From Lachnospiraceae bacterium (lineage in GTDB: Bacteria > Bacillota > Clostridia > Lachnospirales > Lachnospiraceae): a DNA stretch of 64,000 bases. The position numbers and the translations under genes are program-made. Below, piece after piece: positions 7,704 to 15,132 of this stretch. Position 1 is the stretch's first letter, and each line of letters begins with the position of its first letter. The notes under the pieces are model-generated. The model made no database searches. It was not told where the DNA came from and saw only the letters and a program-made list of their open reading frames with translations. The DNA lies in contig JAFUZJ010000019.1 in assembly GCA_017476665.1 (NCBI GenBank), forward strand, positions 124,001 to 188,000, given 5' to 3'.

Positions 7704-7877
7704 ATGAATAAGGTGAAATTATGCGCAGTGATCTATCTGATCGCCGCTGTATTTGGATATATAAATGCAATTATGCAATTTAGGGATCCCGAAGGCTCCA
7801 TGGGAGGCATATGGCTCCTCATCGCCTTGGTAATGACCGGCTTATCTGCTTTTTACTTTTTTAAAAGAGGACGTTAA
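7704..7877 (+). CDS. 57-residue membrane protein
   Basis: A short frame preceded by a strong TAGGAGG eight bases before the ATG. Two hydrophobic helices (about 5-24 and 36-53) are joined by a short loop rich in charged residues and glycine, and the chain ends FFKRGR, suggesting a cytoplasmic positive end. No family recognised. It ends 26 bases before metF on the same strand and is probably cotranscribed. The ribosome-binding site and hydrophobic pattern make it likely to be real. Confidence 0.7.
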   Translation: MNKVKLCAVIYLIAAVFGYINAIMQFRDPEGSMGGIWLLIALVMTGLSAFYFFKRGR

Positions 7878-7903
7878 AACTTATAGAAACGAGGTACAAC
7901 ATC

Positions 7904-8755
7904 ATGTCTCATACTACACATTACCATCAGACATTATCCTTTGAGGTCTTTCCTCCCAAAAAGGATGACGAATTCGAAGCGGCCTACGAGGTATTGAATA
8001 AATTGAGTGCCTTAGAGCCTGCTTTCATCAGTGTCACCTATGGTGCAGGCGGAAGCCGTTCCAAAAAGACCATCGACATTGCTTCCTACATTCAGAATAC
8101 ACTGCATATTCCGGCACTGGCACATATGACCTGTGTAGGCAATAAAAAAGATGAGCTTATGAATGTCTATGAGGAATTGAAAAAAGCAAATGTATCAAAA
8201 GTACTGGCACTGCGCGGCGACAGGCCCAAAGACATGACGGACGAACAGTTTGAAGGCAGGGATTTCGCCCACGCAAGCGATATGATCGGCTTTCTGAAAG
8301 AACATACCGATCTGGAGATTGCGGCAGCCTGCTATCCCGAAAAGCATCCGGAGTCTTTCAGCCTGGAAGCCGATCTGCGCTATCTAAAATTAAAACAGGA
8401 TTGCGGTGCGGATTTCTTTATCACCCAGATGTTCTTTGACAACGATGACTTTTACACGTTCCGGGATAAGGCGCTCCAGAAAGGCATTACCCTGCCGATC
8501 CATGCAGGCATCATGCCCATCACTACTTCAAAACAGATCGGCACTACCATCTCGCTGTCCGGTTCCAGTGTTCCCAAAGCACTGGCTGACATTATTGCCA
8601 AGTACAGCGATGACCCGGAGGATATGCGCAAAGCCGGTATAGACTACTGCATCCGCCAGATTTTAGACTTAAAGCAGGTGGGCGTGGACGGCATTCATAT
8701 CTACTCCATGAACAAACCCAAGACCACCACAGAGATTGTGGAAGCGATCAAATAA
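7904..8755 (+). CDS. metF: Methylenetetrahydrofolate reductase
   Basis: 283 residues, full length for MetF. The TIM-barrel landmarks are present: SFEVFPPK at the N-terminus with the catalytic glutamate, FISVTYGAGGS, LALRGD, ACYPEKHPES, and DFFITQMFFDND. It reduces methylene-THF to methyl-THF with FAD for methionine synthesis. No AdoMet-binding C-terminal domain, as expected in bacteria. GAGGT lies upstream. No methionine-related riboswitch is visible upstream. Transcription probably ends at the hairpin at 9031-9061, which would run antisense through the RNA at 8771-8991. Confidence 0.96.
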   Translation: MSHTTHYHQTLSFEVFPPKKDDEFEAAYEVLNKLSALEPAFISVTYGAGGSRSKKTIDIASYIQNTLHIPALAHMTCVGNKKDELMNVYEELKKANVSKVLALRGDRPKDMTDEQFEGRDFAHASDMIGFLKEHTDLEIAAACYPEKHPESFSLEADLRYLKLKQDCGADFFITQMFFDNDDFYTFRDKALQKGITLPIHAGIMPITTSKQIGTTISLSGSSVPKALADIIAKYSDDPEDMRKAGIDYCIRQILDLKQVGVDGIHIYSMNKPKTTTEIVEAIK

Positions 8756-8770
8756 AAATTCATTCCAATA

Positions 8771-8991
8771 AAAAAACCGCGCCCGGGCAGATGTAGGCTA
8801 TCTGCCCGAGAAAACACGGCTACCACTTTCTAGGGGCTATTATTCAATTCTCCTACCAAGCACCTGTAACACGTCTCTGATTTCCAGTCCACAGGAATGT
8901 AAGTGCTGCCTACACATTACAGGGTTATCATGGTCAGTTCCTGGTGTCAGGGTTGGAAGCCGGCGCGGGTCAGTGGCAAACCACTCAGTAC
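8771..8991 (-). ncRNA. Unassigned structured RNA, about 220 nt
   Basis: This gap between metF and gpsA has no credible reading frame, yet carries on the minus strand a promoter (8998-9027), a start near 8991, a 5' hairpin AGUGG-UUUG-CCACU, and 3' a long stem CGGGCAGAU...AUCUGCCCG followed by GGCGCGG and a run of T. The 5' CCGCGCC can pair with the 3' GGCGCGG, closing the molecule. Inside, UUCC-ACC with GGU-GGAG and CUGUAA with UUACAG pair, enclosing two more hairpins. Length and end pairing recall 6S RNA or the raiA motif, but I cannot recognise either; the hallmarks of SRP RNA, tmRNA and B12 riboswitches are absent. Confidence 0.6.
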
Positions 8992-8997
8992 AATCTT

Positions 8998-9027
8998 ATT
9001 CTAGCACAAAACACACAATAAAATCAA
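8998..9027 (-). promoter_or_regulatory. Promoter of the unassigned RNA
   Basis: TTGATT (9027-9022) and TAGAAT (9003-8998) are 18 bases apart, placing a start near 8991 on the minus strand. Confidence 0.6.
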
Positions 9028-9030
9028 TAA

Positions 9031-9061
9031 CTCCCGCCCTAATTTGGCGGGAGTCTTTTTT
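9031..9061. terminator. Bidirectional terminator between metF and gpsA
   Basis: CTCCCGCC (9031-9038) pairs with GGCGGGAG (9046-9053). A T run follows on the plus strand (9056-9061), and an A/T-rich tract follows on the minus strand, so it can end both the plus transcript and the gpsA operon. Confidence 0.8.
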
Positions 9062-10073
9062 ATTGTTTTTCCCATGCGTCATCCGATATCTCCGTCTTCT
9101 TATCCCGGAGCATCAGTTCTTTCACAGCTGCCGCTGCGCTCTTGTTCTCGAACAGGATCGCGTTCACCTGTTCAATGATGGGTAACTGTACATTGTATTT
9201 TTTAGCCAGTCCCATAGCCGCTTTGGCGGAATAGACACCCTCCACCACCATCTTGACCTCATCCATAGCTTCCTGCATGGTCTTGCCCTGTCCCATGAGG
9301 ATACCGGCCCGACGGTTTCTGGAATGCATCGAAGCACAGGTCACGATCAGATCACCAATCCCGGACAATCCGTTGAATGTCTCAGCCTTTCCTCCCATAG
9401 CAGTGCCAAGTCTTGCGATTTCCGTGATCCCTCTTGTGATCAGCGCCGCCTTGGTATTATCTCCGTAACCGAGACCGTCCGCCATACCGGCAGCCAATGC
9501 CACCACATTTTTCAGTGCAGCTCCCAGCTCCATTCCCAGAATATCCGGACTGATATAGACACGGAATACTTCGCTCATAAACAAATCCTGTATGTACTCT
9601 GCCGTTGCCTTACTCTTCGCTCCCACTACGATCGTCGTAGGCATGCCGCGCCCCACTTCCTCCGCATGGGACGGTCCGGAAAGTACCGCCACATCCGCCT
9701 GAGGGATTTCCTGCTCGATGATCTCCGAAAGTGTCATCAGCGTGTTCTCTTCGATTCCCTTCGCCACATTGACGATCTTCTGATCCTTTTCGATCAGCTT
9801 GCTTAGTCTGGCTGCGGTCGCCCTGGTGAAAGAACTTGCCACCGCCATCACCAACAGATCCTTCCCCGCGACTGCCTCCTTATCATCCATGGTAAACTGC
9901 ATATCGTCCGGCAGTTTTACACCGGGCAGCATCTTATGCTCATGATTCTGAGAAAGCATCTCATATTCGGACTGCACCGGGGACCACACCGCCACCTCAT
10001 GCCCGTTATTGTGCAACAGTACGGAGAGAGCGATTCCCCAGGTACCGCCTCCTAAAATCGTAATCTTTGCCAT
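9060..10073 (-). CDS. gpsA: Glycerol-3-phosphate dehydrogenase [NAD(P)+]
   Basis: 337 residues. The N-terminal Rossmann motif GGGTWGIALS, the VNVAKGIEENT and LSGPSHAEEV segments, and the GNTKAALITRG substrate loop (here GDNTKAALITRG) define GpsA. It makes sn-glycerol 3-phosphate from DHAP for phospholipids. A GTG at 10079 is in frame, but the ATG at 10073 is better spaced from GGGGGC. It follows plsY by 15 bases; PlsY uses its product, so the pair works in sequence, and der is the first gene of the cluster. Confidence 0.95.
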   Translation of the reverse strand: MAKITILGGGTWGIALSVLLHNNGHEVAVWSPVQSEYEMLSQNHEHKMLPGVKLPDDMQFTMDDKEAVAGKDLLVMAVASSFTRATAARLSKLIEKDQKIVNVAKGIEENTLMTLSEIIEQEIPQADVAVLSGPSHAEEVGRGMPTTIVVGAKSKATAEYIQDLFMSEVFRVYISPDILGMELGAALKNVVALAAGMADGLGYGDNTKAALITRGITEIARLGTAMGGKAETFNGLSGIGDLIVTCASMHSRNRRAGILMGQGKTMQEAMDEVKMVVEGVYSAKAAMGLAKKYNVQLPIIEQVNAILFENKSAAAAVKELMLRDKKTEISDDAWEKQ

Positions 10074-10088
10074 TATCACAGCCCCCTT

Positions 10089-10787
10089 TTATTTTGTGTC
10101 CTGTTCCGCTTTCTTTTCTGCGGGATGCTCCACATCCAGTTTATTCTTTTTTGTAATATAAGTTTTTCGCTCCTCTCCCCGAAGCAGACGCTTGATATTT
10201 GCTCTGTGCTGCCAGAATCCCATCGCCGAAAGCAAAAATACGATTACATACATCTCATTCAGCGTCGCCTGGGTTGCACCCGCAAACACTCCCAACTGCC
10301 CGCAGATGACGATCTGTATCATAAAGCCCACATACACCAGAAGAGATCCCAGCGATACCAGATGGGTAATAAAGAAATTTCCAAAAAACAAAAGCAGTCC
10401 TGTAGGAATGAAATACGGGTGAAAGGACAAGATCAACCCTCCTGTGGCCGCCACACCTTTTCCACCCTTAAATCCCATATAAAACGGAAAATTGTGTCCC
10501 AGGACCGCACCTGCTCCCGTATACAGACAAAGCAGATACTTGATCTCCGGATAAACCGGACCAAAGACCAGTTTGGTCAGGATCACCGCTATAATACATT
10601 TGAACAGATCACCGATCAGTACGATCGCACCGGCTTTTTTCCCCAGCACCCGCAATGCGTTGGTGGTACCCGCGTTACCGCTTCCGTATTCACGGATATC
10701 AATGCCGTGCGCCTTTCCGTAAAAATAAGATGTCTGAAACAGACCGAACAAATAACCAATCGCCAAACTGATCAATCTCTGTACCAT
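10089..10787 (-). CDS. plsY: Acyl-phosphate:glycerol-3-phosphate acyltransferase
   Basis: 232 residues, polytopic membrane protein. The conserved cytoplasmic loops are visible: GSGNAGTTNALRVLG, GHNFPFYMGFKGGKGVA and a third loop near FWQHRANIKRLLRGEE. It transfers the acyl group from acyl-phosphate (made by PlsX, encoded at 41472) to glycerol 3-phosphate, the first committed phospholipid step. The charged tail of about 25 residues is longer than in many homologues. Lies between der and gpsA on the same strand. Confidence 0.95.
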   Translation of the reverse strand: MVQRLISLAIGYLFGLFQTSYFYGKAHGIDIREYGSGNAGTTNALRVLGKKAGAIVLIGDLFKCIIAVILTKLVFGPVYPEIKYLLCLYTGAGAVLGHNFPFYMGFKGGKGVAATGGLILSFHPYFIPTGLLLFFGNFFITHLVSLGSLLVYVGFMIQIVICGQLGVFAGATQATLNEMYVIVFLLSAMGFWQHRANIKRLLRGEERKTYITKKNKLDVEHPAEKKAEQDTK

Positions 10788-10819
10788 ATCTATGCCTCTT
10801 ATCCCTCATCTATCTCTTA

Positions 10820-12157
10820 TTATTTTTCCTCATTACGCTCTCTGATAATAAACTTCAACGGTGTTCCCCGGAACCCAAACGTATCCCTGATCTGATTCTC
10901 AATATACCTTGTATAGGAGAAATGCATCAGCTCCTTGTCGTTCACAAAGATCACGAACGTCGGGGGCTTCACCGCAACCTGGGTGATATAATACAGCCGC
11001 AGTCTCTTGCCTTTATCCGAAGGCGGCTGCTGCATCGCCACGGCCTCCGACATGATCTCGTTGAGCACACCGGTAGCCACACGCATGGCATGATTCTCGC
11101 TGACCATATCGATCGTCTCAAATAACTTGTCCAACCGTTGGCCTGTCTTCGCCGAAATAAACAGGATCTCTGCATACGGCATAAAGGACAGCGTATTTCT
11201 CACCTTTTCCGTAAAACGATAGATGGTCTTATCATCCTTTTCCAGCGCATCCCATTTATTGACTGCAATGATCACCGCTTTCCCTCTGTCATGAGCAATG
11301 CCTGCGATCTTCGCATCCTGCTCCGTCACGCCTTCCACCGCGTCAATCACCAGCACCACGATCTGCGCACGCTCCACTGCGCTGACCGTACGAATGATCA
11401 TGTAGCGCTCCAGTTCTTCTTTGATCTTGTTCTTGCGCCGCAGACCTGCCGTATCAATAAAGACATATTCTTTGTGATTGTACCTGATCTCGGTGTCCAC
11501 CGCATCTCTCGTGGTTCCGGCAATATCGGACACGATCAGCCTGTCCTCACCCAACAGTTTATTGATCAGCGAGGATTTTCCCACATTGGGTTTTCCTACG
11601 ATTGCCACACGGGGTCTCTCGTCTTCCTCTTCCTCACCGGTATCCTCCGGAAAGTATTTCATAACCTCATCCAGCATATCTCCCAGTCCCATGCGGTTTG
11701 CCGCCGAGATTGGATGAGGATCACCGATGCCCAGATTGTAGAACTCGTAGACATCCGCCATATACTTGTCAAAACTGTCCACCTTATTGACCACCAGCAC
11801 GACCGGTTTCTGAGATCGTCTGAGCATATCAGCCACTTTGGAATCAGCGTCCTGCAGCCCCTGCTTCACATCCACCAAAAACAGGATCACATCCGCCGTT
11901 TCCATAGCGATCTCCGCCTGCATACGCATCTGGGAAAGGATAACATCCTTGGAATCCGGCTCAATACCGCCTGTATCGATCAGCGTAAAATTCCGATCCA
12001 GCCAAGTTACATCCGCATAGATACGATCCCTGGTAATACCGGGGGTATCTTTTACAATTGATATATTTTCTCCCGCCAACGCATTGAACAGCGTGGATTT
12101 TCCCACATTGGGCCGCCCCACCACCGCCACGATCGGCTTGGATTTCTTCTTCGCCAT
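10820..12157 (-). CDS. der: Ribosome assembly GTPase Der (EngA)
   Basis: 445 residues with the diagnostic tandem G domains: GRPNVGKST at 14-22 and GKPNVGKSS near residue 187, each followed by DTPG/DTAG and NKVD/NKWD motifs, then a KH-like C-terminal domain ending in [16 protein letters not shown]. Der matures the 50S subunit. First gene of a der-plsY-gpsA run. ATG at 12157 is directly followed by [14 protein letters not shown], the family start. Confidence 0.97.
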   Translation of the reverse strand: MAKKKSKPIVAVVGRPNVGKSTLFNALAGENISIVKDTPGITRDRIYADVTWLDRNFTLIDTGGIEPDSKDVILSQMRMQAEIAMETADVILFLVDVKQGLQDADSKVADMLRRSQKPVVLVVNKVDSFDKYMADVYEFYNLGIGDPHPISAANRMGLGDMLDEVMKYFPEDTGEEEEDERPRVAIVGKPNVGKSSLINKLLGEDRLIVSDIAGTTRDAVDTEIRYNHKEYVFIDTAGLRRKNKIKEELERYMIIRTVSAVERAQIVVLVIDAVEGVTEQDAKIAGIAHDRGKAVIIAVNKWDALEKDDKTIYRFTEKVRNTLSFMPYAEILFISAKTGQRLDKLFETIDMVSENHAMRVATGVLNEIMSEAVAMQQPPSDKGKRLRLYYITQVAVKPPTFVIFVNDKELMHFSYTRYIENQIRDTFGFRGTPLKFIIRERNEEK

Positions 12158-12219
12158 CTCAAATCTCCTGTTCTCATACTTACCTGACTATTCCTGTTCC
12201 GACAATCTGCCGTGCCTCC

Positions 12220-13590
12220 TTAGCATTCGCCAAGAGCAGCTTCCAATATGCCGTCAAGGAAATCATATCCACTAGATTTTACAATATAAATCGGAACTTG
12301 TAAAGTTTCTTCCAGATCTGCCACCGTCAGATCATCCAAAAACACGGTTTCTCCGCTTCTGAGGACATTTTGCGGCAGAAGAAGCATTCTGCCTAACTCC
12401 TCATTTTTCAGCTGCGTGGCAAGATCCTGACCGGTCAAAAGCCCGGATACCGTGATCCGCTCTCCGAAAAAATCATTTCGGATCGGATACAGCCGGATGT
12501 CTATCTGCGGATACTCCTGCATCACTGTGTCACACATACGCTGAATATAGGGATATGCCAGGCGTCCCGTTGCCATGGATATCCGGATCTTCTCCCCGTC
12601 CTCGCCGTCTGCAACCGACTTTGCTGCAGCGTTTAATCGTGCATCCCCGCGTTTTCTCTCGACGGCATCCGCAAACTCATTCATGAGAAGCCGCAACATA
12701 CCCACGCCGTTTTCCAACTGCAGATACCCGTCATACCGCGCTTCCTCCGGAAGTTCTCTGTCCGCCAGAATGTACCACTCATCGCTGGCATGTACAAAGT
12801 GTATGCCATACTTTTGATAGCATATTTTCTGATATTTCTCAATCAGGTCTATGACACCCTTCGCATCTTCTTTTTCAAAAGGCTCCAGCGGATACAGTCC
12901 GTCACGATATTTGGACAATCCTACCGGAACCACCGATACGCTCTCCAGGTTGGGAATGTACTTCATCAGCTCTTTGATACTGAACTCCAGCTCTTTTCCG
13001 TCATTGACACCCTTGCAGAGTACAATCTGGCCGTTCATGATGATTCCCGCCTCATGCAGCTTGTCCACTTTTTTCAAAGCTTCACCCGCAAACCGGTTAT
13101 TCAGCATCTTGCAGCGCAGTTCGGGATTCATCGCCTGAAACGAAATGTTGATCGGCGAAAGATGATACCTGCATATTCTGTCAATGTCATGCTCAGACAT
13201 ATTGGTCAGTGTCACATAATTCCCCTGCAAAAAGGATAGTCTGGAGTCATCGTCTTTAAAATAAAGCGTTTCCCGCATGCCTTTGGGCATCTGGTCGATA
13301 AAGCAGAAAATGCATTTATTATGACAATGCCTGTATTCATCCATCAATCCCTGCTCAAATTCAATCCCCAGATCCTCATCCGGATCCTTATCGATCTCCA
13401 GCAGCCACTGTTCCCCATCCGGCTTCTCAACCAAAACTTCAATATAGCTGTCCTGAATCAAAAACTGATAATCAAAAATATCTTCTATTTCGGTATTGTC
13501 TATGGCAAGGATCTTGTCACCGGCTTCGATCTCCAGTTCTTCGGCGATGCTGCCCTGTTTAATTGTTTTTACGATGTGCTGCTTCTTCAT
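12220..13590 (-). CDS. PDZ / radical-SAM DUF512 protein
   Basis: 456 residues. A PDZ-like N-terminus (about 1-65, VKTIKQGSIAEELEIEAGD) is followed by a radical-SAM cysteine cluster CHNKCIFC at 89-96 and then the DUF512 C-terminal region. The family is common next to der in Clostridia, and its reaction is not known. The frame stays open to 13779, but that part runs through structured repeats and encodes low-complexity sequence, so I take the ATG at 13590, whose homology starts with MKKQHIVKTI. The Shine-Dalgarno is weak (AAAGAAC). The leader of about 185 bases is highly structured. Confidence 0.85.
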   Translation of the reverse strand: MKKQHIVKTIKQGSIAEELEIEAGDKILAIDNTEIEDIFDYQFLIQDSYIEVLVEKPDGEQWLLEIDKDPDEDLGIEFEQGLMDEYRHCHNKCIFCFIDQMPKGMRETLYFKDDDSRLSFLQGNYVTLTNMSEHDIDRICRYHLSPINISFQAMNPELRCKMLNNRFAGEALKKVDKLHEAGIIMNGQIVLCKGVNDGKELEFSIKELMKYIPNLESVSVVPVGLSKYRDGLYPLEPFEKEDAKGVIDLIEKYQKICYQKYGIHFVHASDEWYILADRELPEEARYDGYLQLENGVGMLRLLMNEFADAVERKRGDARLNAAAKSVADGEDGEKIRISMATGRLAYPYIQRMCDTVMQEYPQIDIRLYPIRNDFFGERITVSGLLTGQDLATQLKNEELGRMLLLPQNVLRSGETVFLDDLTVADLEETLQVPIYIVKSSGYDFLDGILEAALGEC

Positions 13591-13600
13591 AGTTCTTTTT

Positions 13601-13647
13601 GCCGCAGCTTCGCTGCTTTCTCGTGTGCTTCGCACACGGCTTTTCTC
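13601..13647. repeat. 47-base structured repeat, copy 1
   Basis: Identical to 13674-13720. Each copy contains two small hairpins with GAA or TTC loops, GCAGC/GCTGC and GTGTGC/GCACAC, closed by GCC/GGC, so on the minus strand it folds as a three-way junction. Eleven bases before the DUF512 start codon. Confidence 0.9.
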
Positions 13648-13673
13648 TCCACTCCGTGGTGTATACTCGAAAA

Positions 13674-13720
13674 GCCGCAGCTTCGCTGCTTTCTCGTGTG
13701 CTTCGCACACGGCTTTTCTC
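13674..13720. repeat. 47-base structured repeat, copy 2
   Basis: Perfect direct repeat of 13601-13647 after a 26-base gap. Here the closing stem extends to GAAAAGCC/GGCTTTTC. Both copies lie inside the transcribed leader of the DUF512 gene. Confidence 0.9.
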
Positions 13721-13725
13721 GTTAA

Positions 13726-13782
13726 TAGATGCACGAAAAACAAATGCCGCTTTCGGCGGCGCTTGTTTTTCTTTTGCATCTA
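13726..13782. repeat. Long imperfect palindrome at the start of the DUF512 leader
   Basis: TAGATGCA (13726-13733) pairs with TGCATCTA (13775-13782), then GAAAAACAA with TTGTTTTTC and GCCGC with GCGGC around a TTTC loop. The stem spans 57 bases at the very 5' end of the minus-strand transcript. Confidence 0.8.
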
Positions 13783-13810
13783 TTATACTAGAAATTTCTT
13801 GACGTGTCAC
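13782..13810 (-). promoter_or_regulatory. Promoter of the DUF512 gene
   Basis: GTGACA (13810-13805) and TATAAT (13787-13782) are 17 bases apart on the minus strand. It overlaps the opposing prs promoter. Confidence 0.7.
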
Positions 13811-13827
13811 TACCGGAATGTTATAAA
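13799..13827 (+). promoter_or_regulatory. Promoter of prs
   Basis: TTGACG (13799-13804) and TATAAA (13822-13827) with a 17-base spacer. Its -35 shares bases with the spacer of the opposing promoter, so the two genes probably compete for polymerase. Confidence 0.7.
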
Positions 13828-13860
13828 TAATATTGTAAAATTTCTTTACGGAGGATAATC

Positions 13861-15060
13861 ATGCCTAATTTACGTGAACTTGAAAATGCTATGCCCGTTG
13901 CCCCGTTGAAGATCGTCGCTTTGCCTTCCGCAGAGCGTATGGGACATCGGATCAATGATTATATGGTCAGTTTCCGGAAAAACATCAATAATGATAAAGT
14001 GAAGAATGACCCTGCATTTCACGGATATATTGAAAATAATTATCTGTTGGATATCAAGGTTCCCCGTTTCGGAAGCGGTGAGGCCAAAGCAGAGATCGGA
14101 GAAACGATCCGCGGCAAGGATATTTTTATTCTGGTGGATGTATGCAATCACAGCATTACCTATCAGATGAACGGTTACACCAATCATATGTCCCCCGATG
14201 ATCATTATCAGGACTTAAAGCGTGTGATCGCTGCCTGCAATGGCAAAGCACACCGCATCAATGTGATCATGCCTTTCCTGTATGAGGGCAGACAGCATAA
14301 GAGAAACGGACGTGAATCCTTAGACTGTGCATACGCGCTGGAAGAATTACGCAATATGGGAGTCAGCAATTTCATTACTTTTGATGCTCATGATCCCAGA
14401 GTTGCGAATTCTACTCCGTTAAACGGCTTTGATAATTTCACACCACCCTACCAGTTCATTAAAGCACTTTTGAACGCAGAGGACGACCTGATCATAGACA
14501 AAGATCATCTGCTGGTGATCAGCCCCGATGAAGGTGCCTTAGACCGCGCAATTTATTTTGCCAGCGTTCTCGGAGTAGATACCGGCATGTTCTACAAGCG
14601 CCGCGACTATTCCACCATTGTAAACGGCAAGAATCCCATTGTGGCCCATGAATTTCTCGGAGATAATATTGACGGCAAGGACATCATTATCATTGACGAT
14701 ATGATCTCTTCCGGCGGAAGCATGTTGGATACCTCCAAGCAGCTGAAGAAAATGAATGCACGACGGGTATTCATCTGCTGCACTTTCGGTCTTTTCACAG
14801 ACGGTCTGGCCGCTTTTGATGCCGCTTATGAGCGGGGCGACTTTGACAAGGTAGTGACCACGGATCTCACCTATTTGCCGCCGGAACTGCGCAGCAGACC
14901 CTACTTTATCGAGGCAGACATGAGTAAATTTATTGCGTCCCTCATCGACTTTATGAACCATGATGTTTCGCTCTCCAACGTACTCGCTACAACAGAGAAA
15001 ATGCAGAGCATTCTGCAGGCATACAATGACCGCAAGCAGGTCGATATGGATTTTGCCTAA
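13861..15060 (+). CDS. prs: Ribose-phosphate pyrophosphokinase
   Basis: 399 residues, longer than the classical 310-320 but typical of the Clostridia type. The PRPP-binding loop IIIIDDMISSGGSM lies near residues 276-289, and FDAHDPR corresponds to the usual FFDIP/HDLH region. It makes PRPP from ribose 5-phosphate and ATP for purines, pyrimidines, histidine and tryptophan (trp genes are in this window). GGAGG precedes the ATG. Own promoter and a terminator at 15094-15132; no purine-box leader is evident. Confidence 0.9.
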   Translation: MPNLRELENAMPVAPLKIVALPSAERMGHRINDYMVSFRKNINNDKVKNDPAFHGYIENNYLLDIKVPRFGSGEAKAEIGETIRGKDIFILVDVCNHSITYQMNGYTNHMSPDDHYQDLKRVIAACNGKAHRINVIMPFLYEGRQHKRNGRESLDCAYALEELRNMGVSNFITFDAHDPRVANSTPLNGFDNFTPPYQFIKALLNAEDDLIIDKDHLLVISPDEGALDRAIYFASVLGVDTGMFYKRRDYSTIVNGKNPIVAHEFLGDNIDGKDIIIIDDMISSGGSMLDTSKQLKKMNARRVFICCTFGLFTDGLAAFDAAYERGDFDKVVTTDLTYLPPELRSRPYFIEADMSKFIASLIDFMNHDVSLSNVLATTEKMQSILQAYNDRKQVDMDFA

Positions 15061-15093
15061 TCTTGCGGTAACTGCATTCAGAAAATTGCATGA

Positions 15094-15132
15094 AAAAGCA
15101 CCGGTGTCTGTGTTATCACAGCCCGGTGCTTT
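15094..15132. terminator. Bidirectional terminator between prs and the kinase gene
   Basis: AAAAGCACCGG and CCGGTGCTTTT form the arms, with A and T runs on either side, so both converging transcripts can end here. It overlaps the last codons of the kinase gene. Confidence 0.8.

Noticed and set aside
8771-8991. Cobalamin or SAM riboswitch, SRP RNA or tmRNA
   Set aside because: It lies opposite metF and downstream of gpsA rather than in a leader. The B12-box, the SRP helix 8 GGAAG-type motif and the tmRNA ends are all absent.
11138-12061. Plus-strand frame of 307 codons
   Set aside because: Antisense to der and without a ribosome site or domain.
13601-13720. CRISPR-like array
   Set aside because: Only two units with internal double hairpins, no cas genes, and the 26-base gap looks like ordinary leader.
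13591-13779. N-terminal extension of the DUF512 protein
   Set aside because: The open frame passes through two identical structured repeats and has no ribosome site. Homology begins at 13590.
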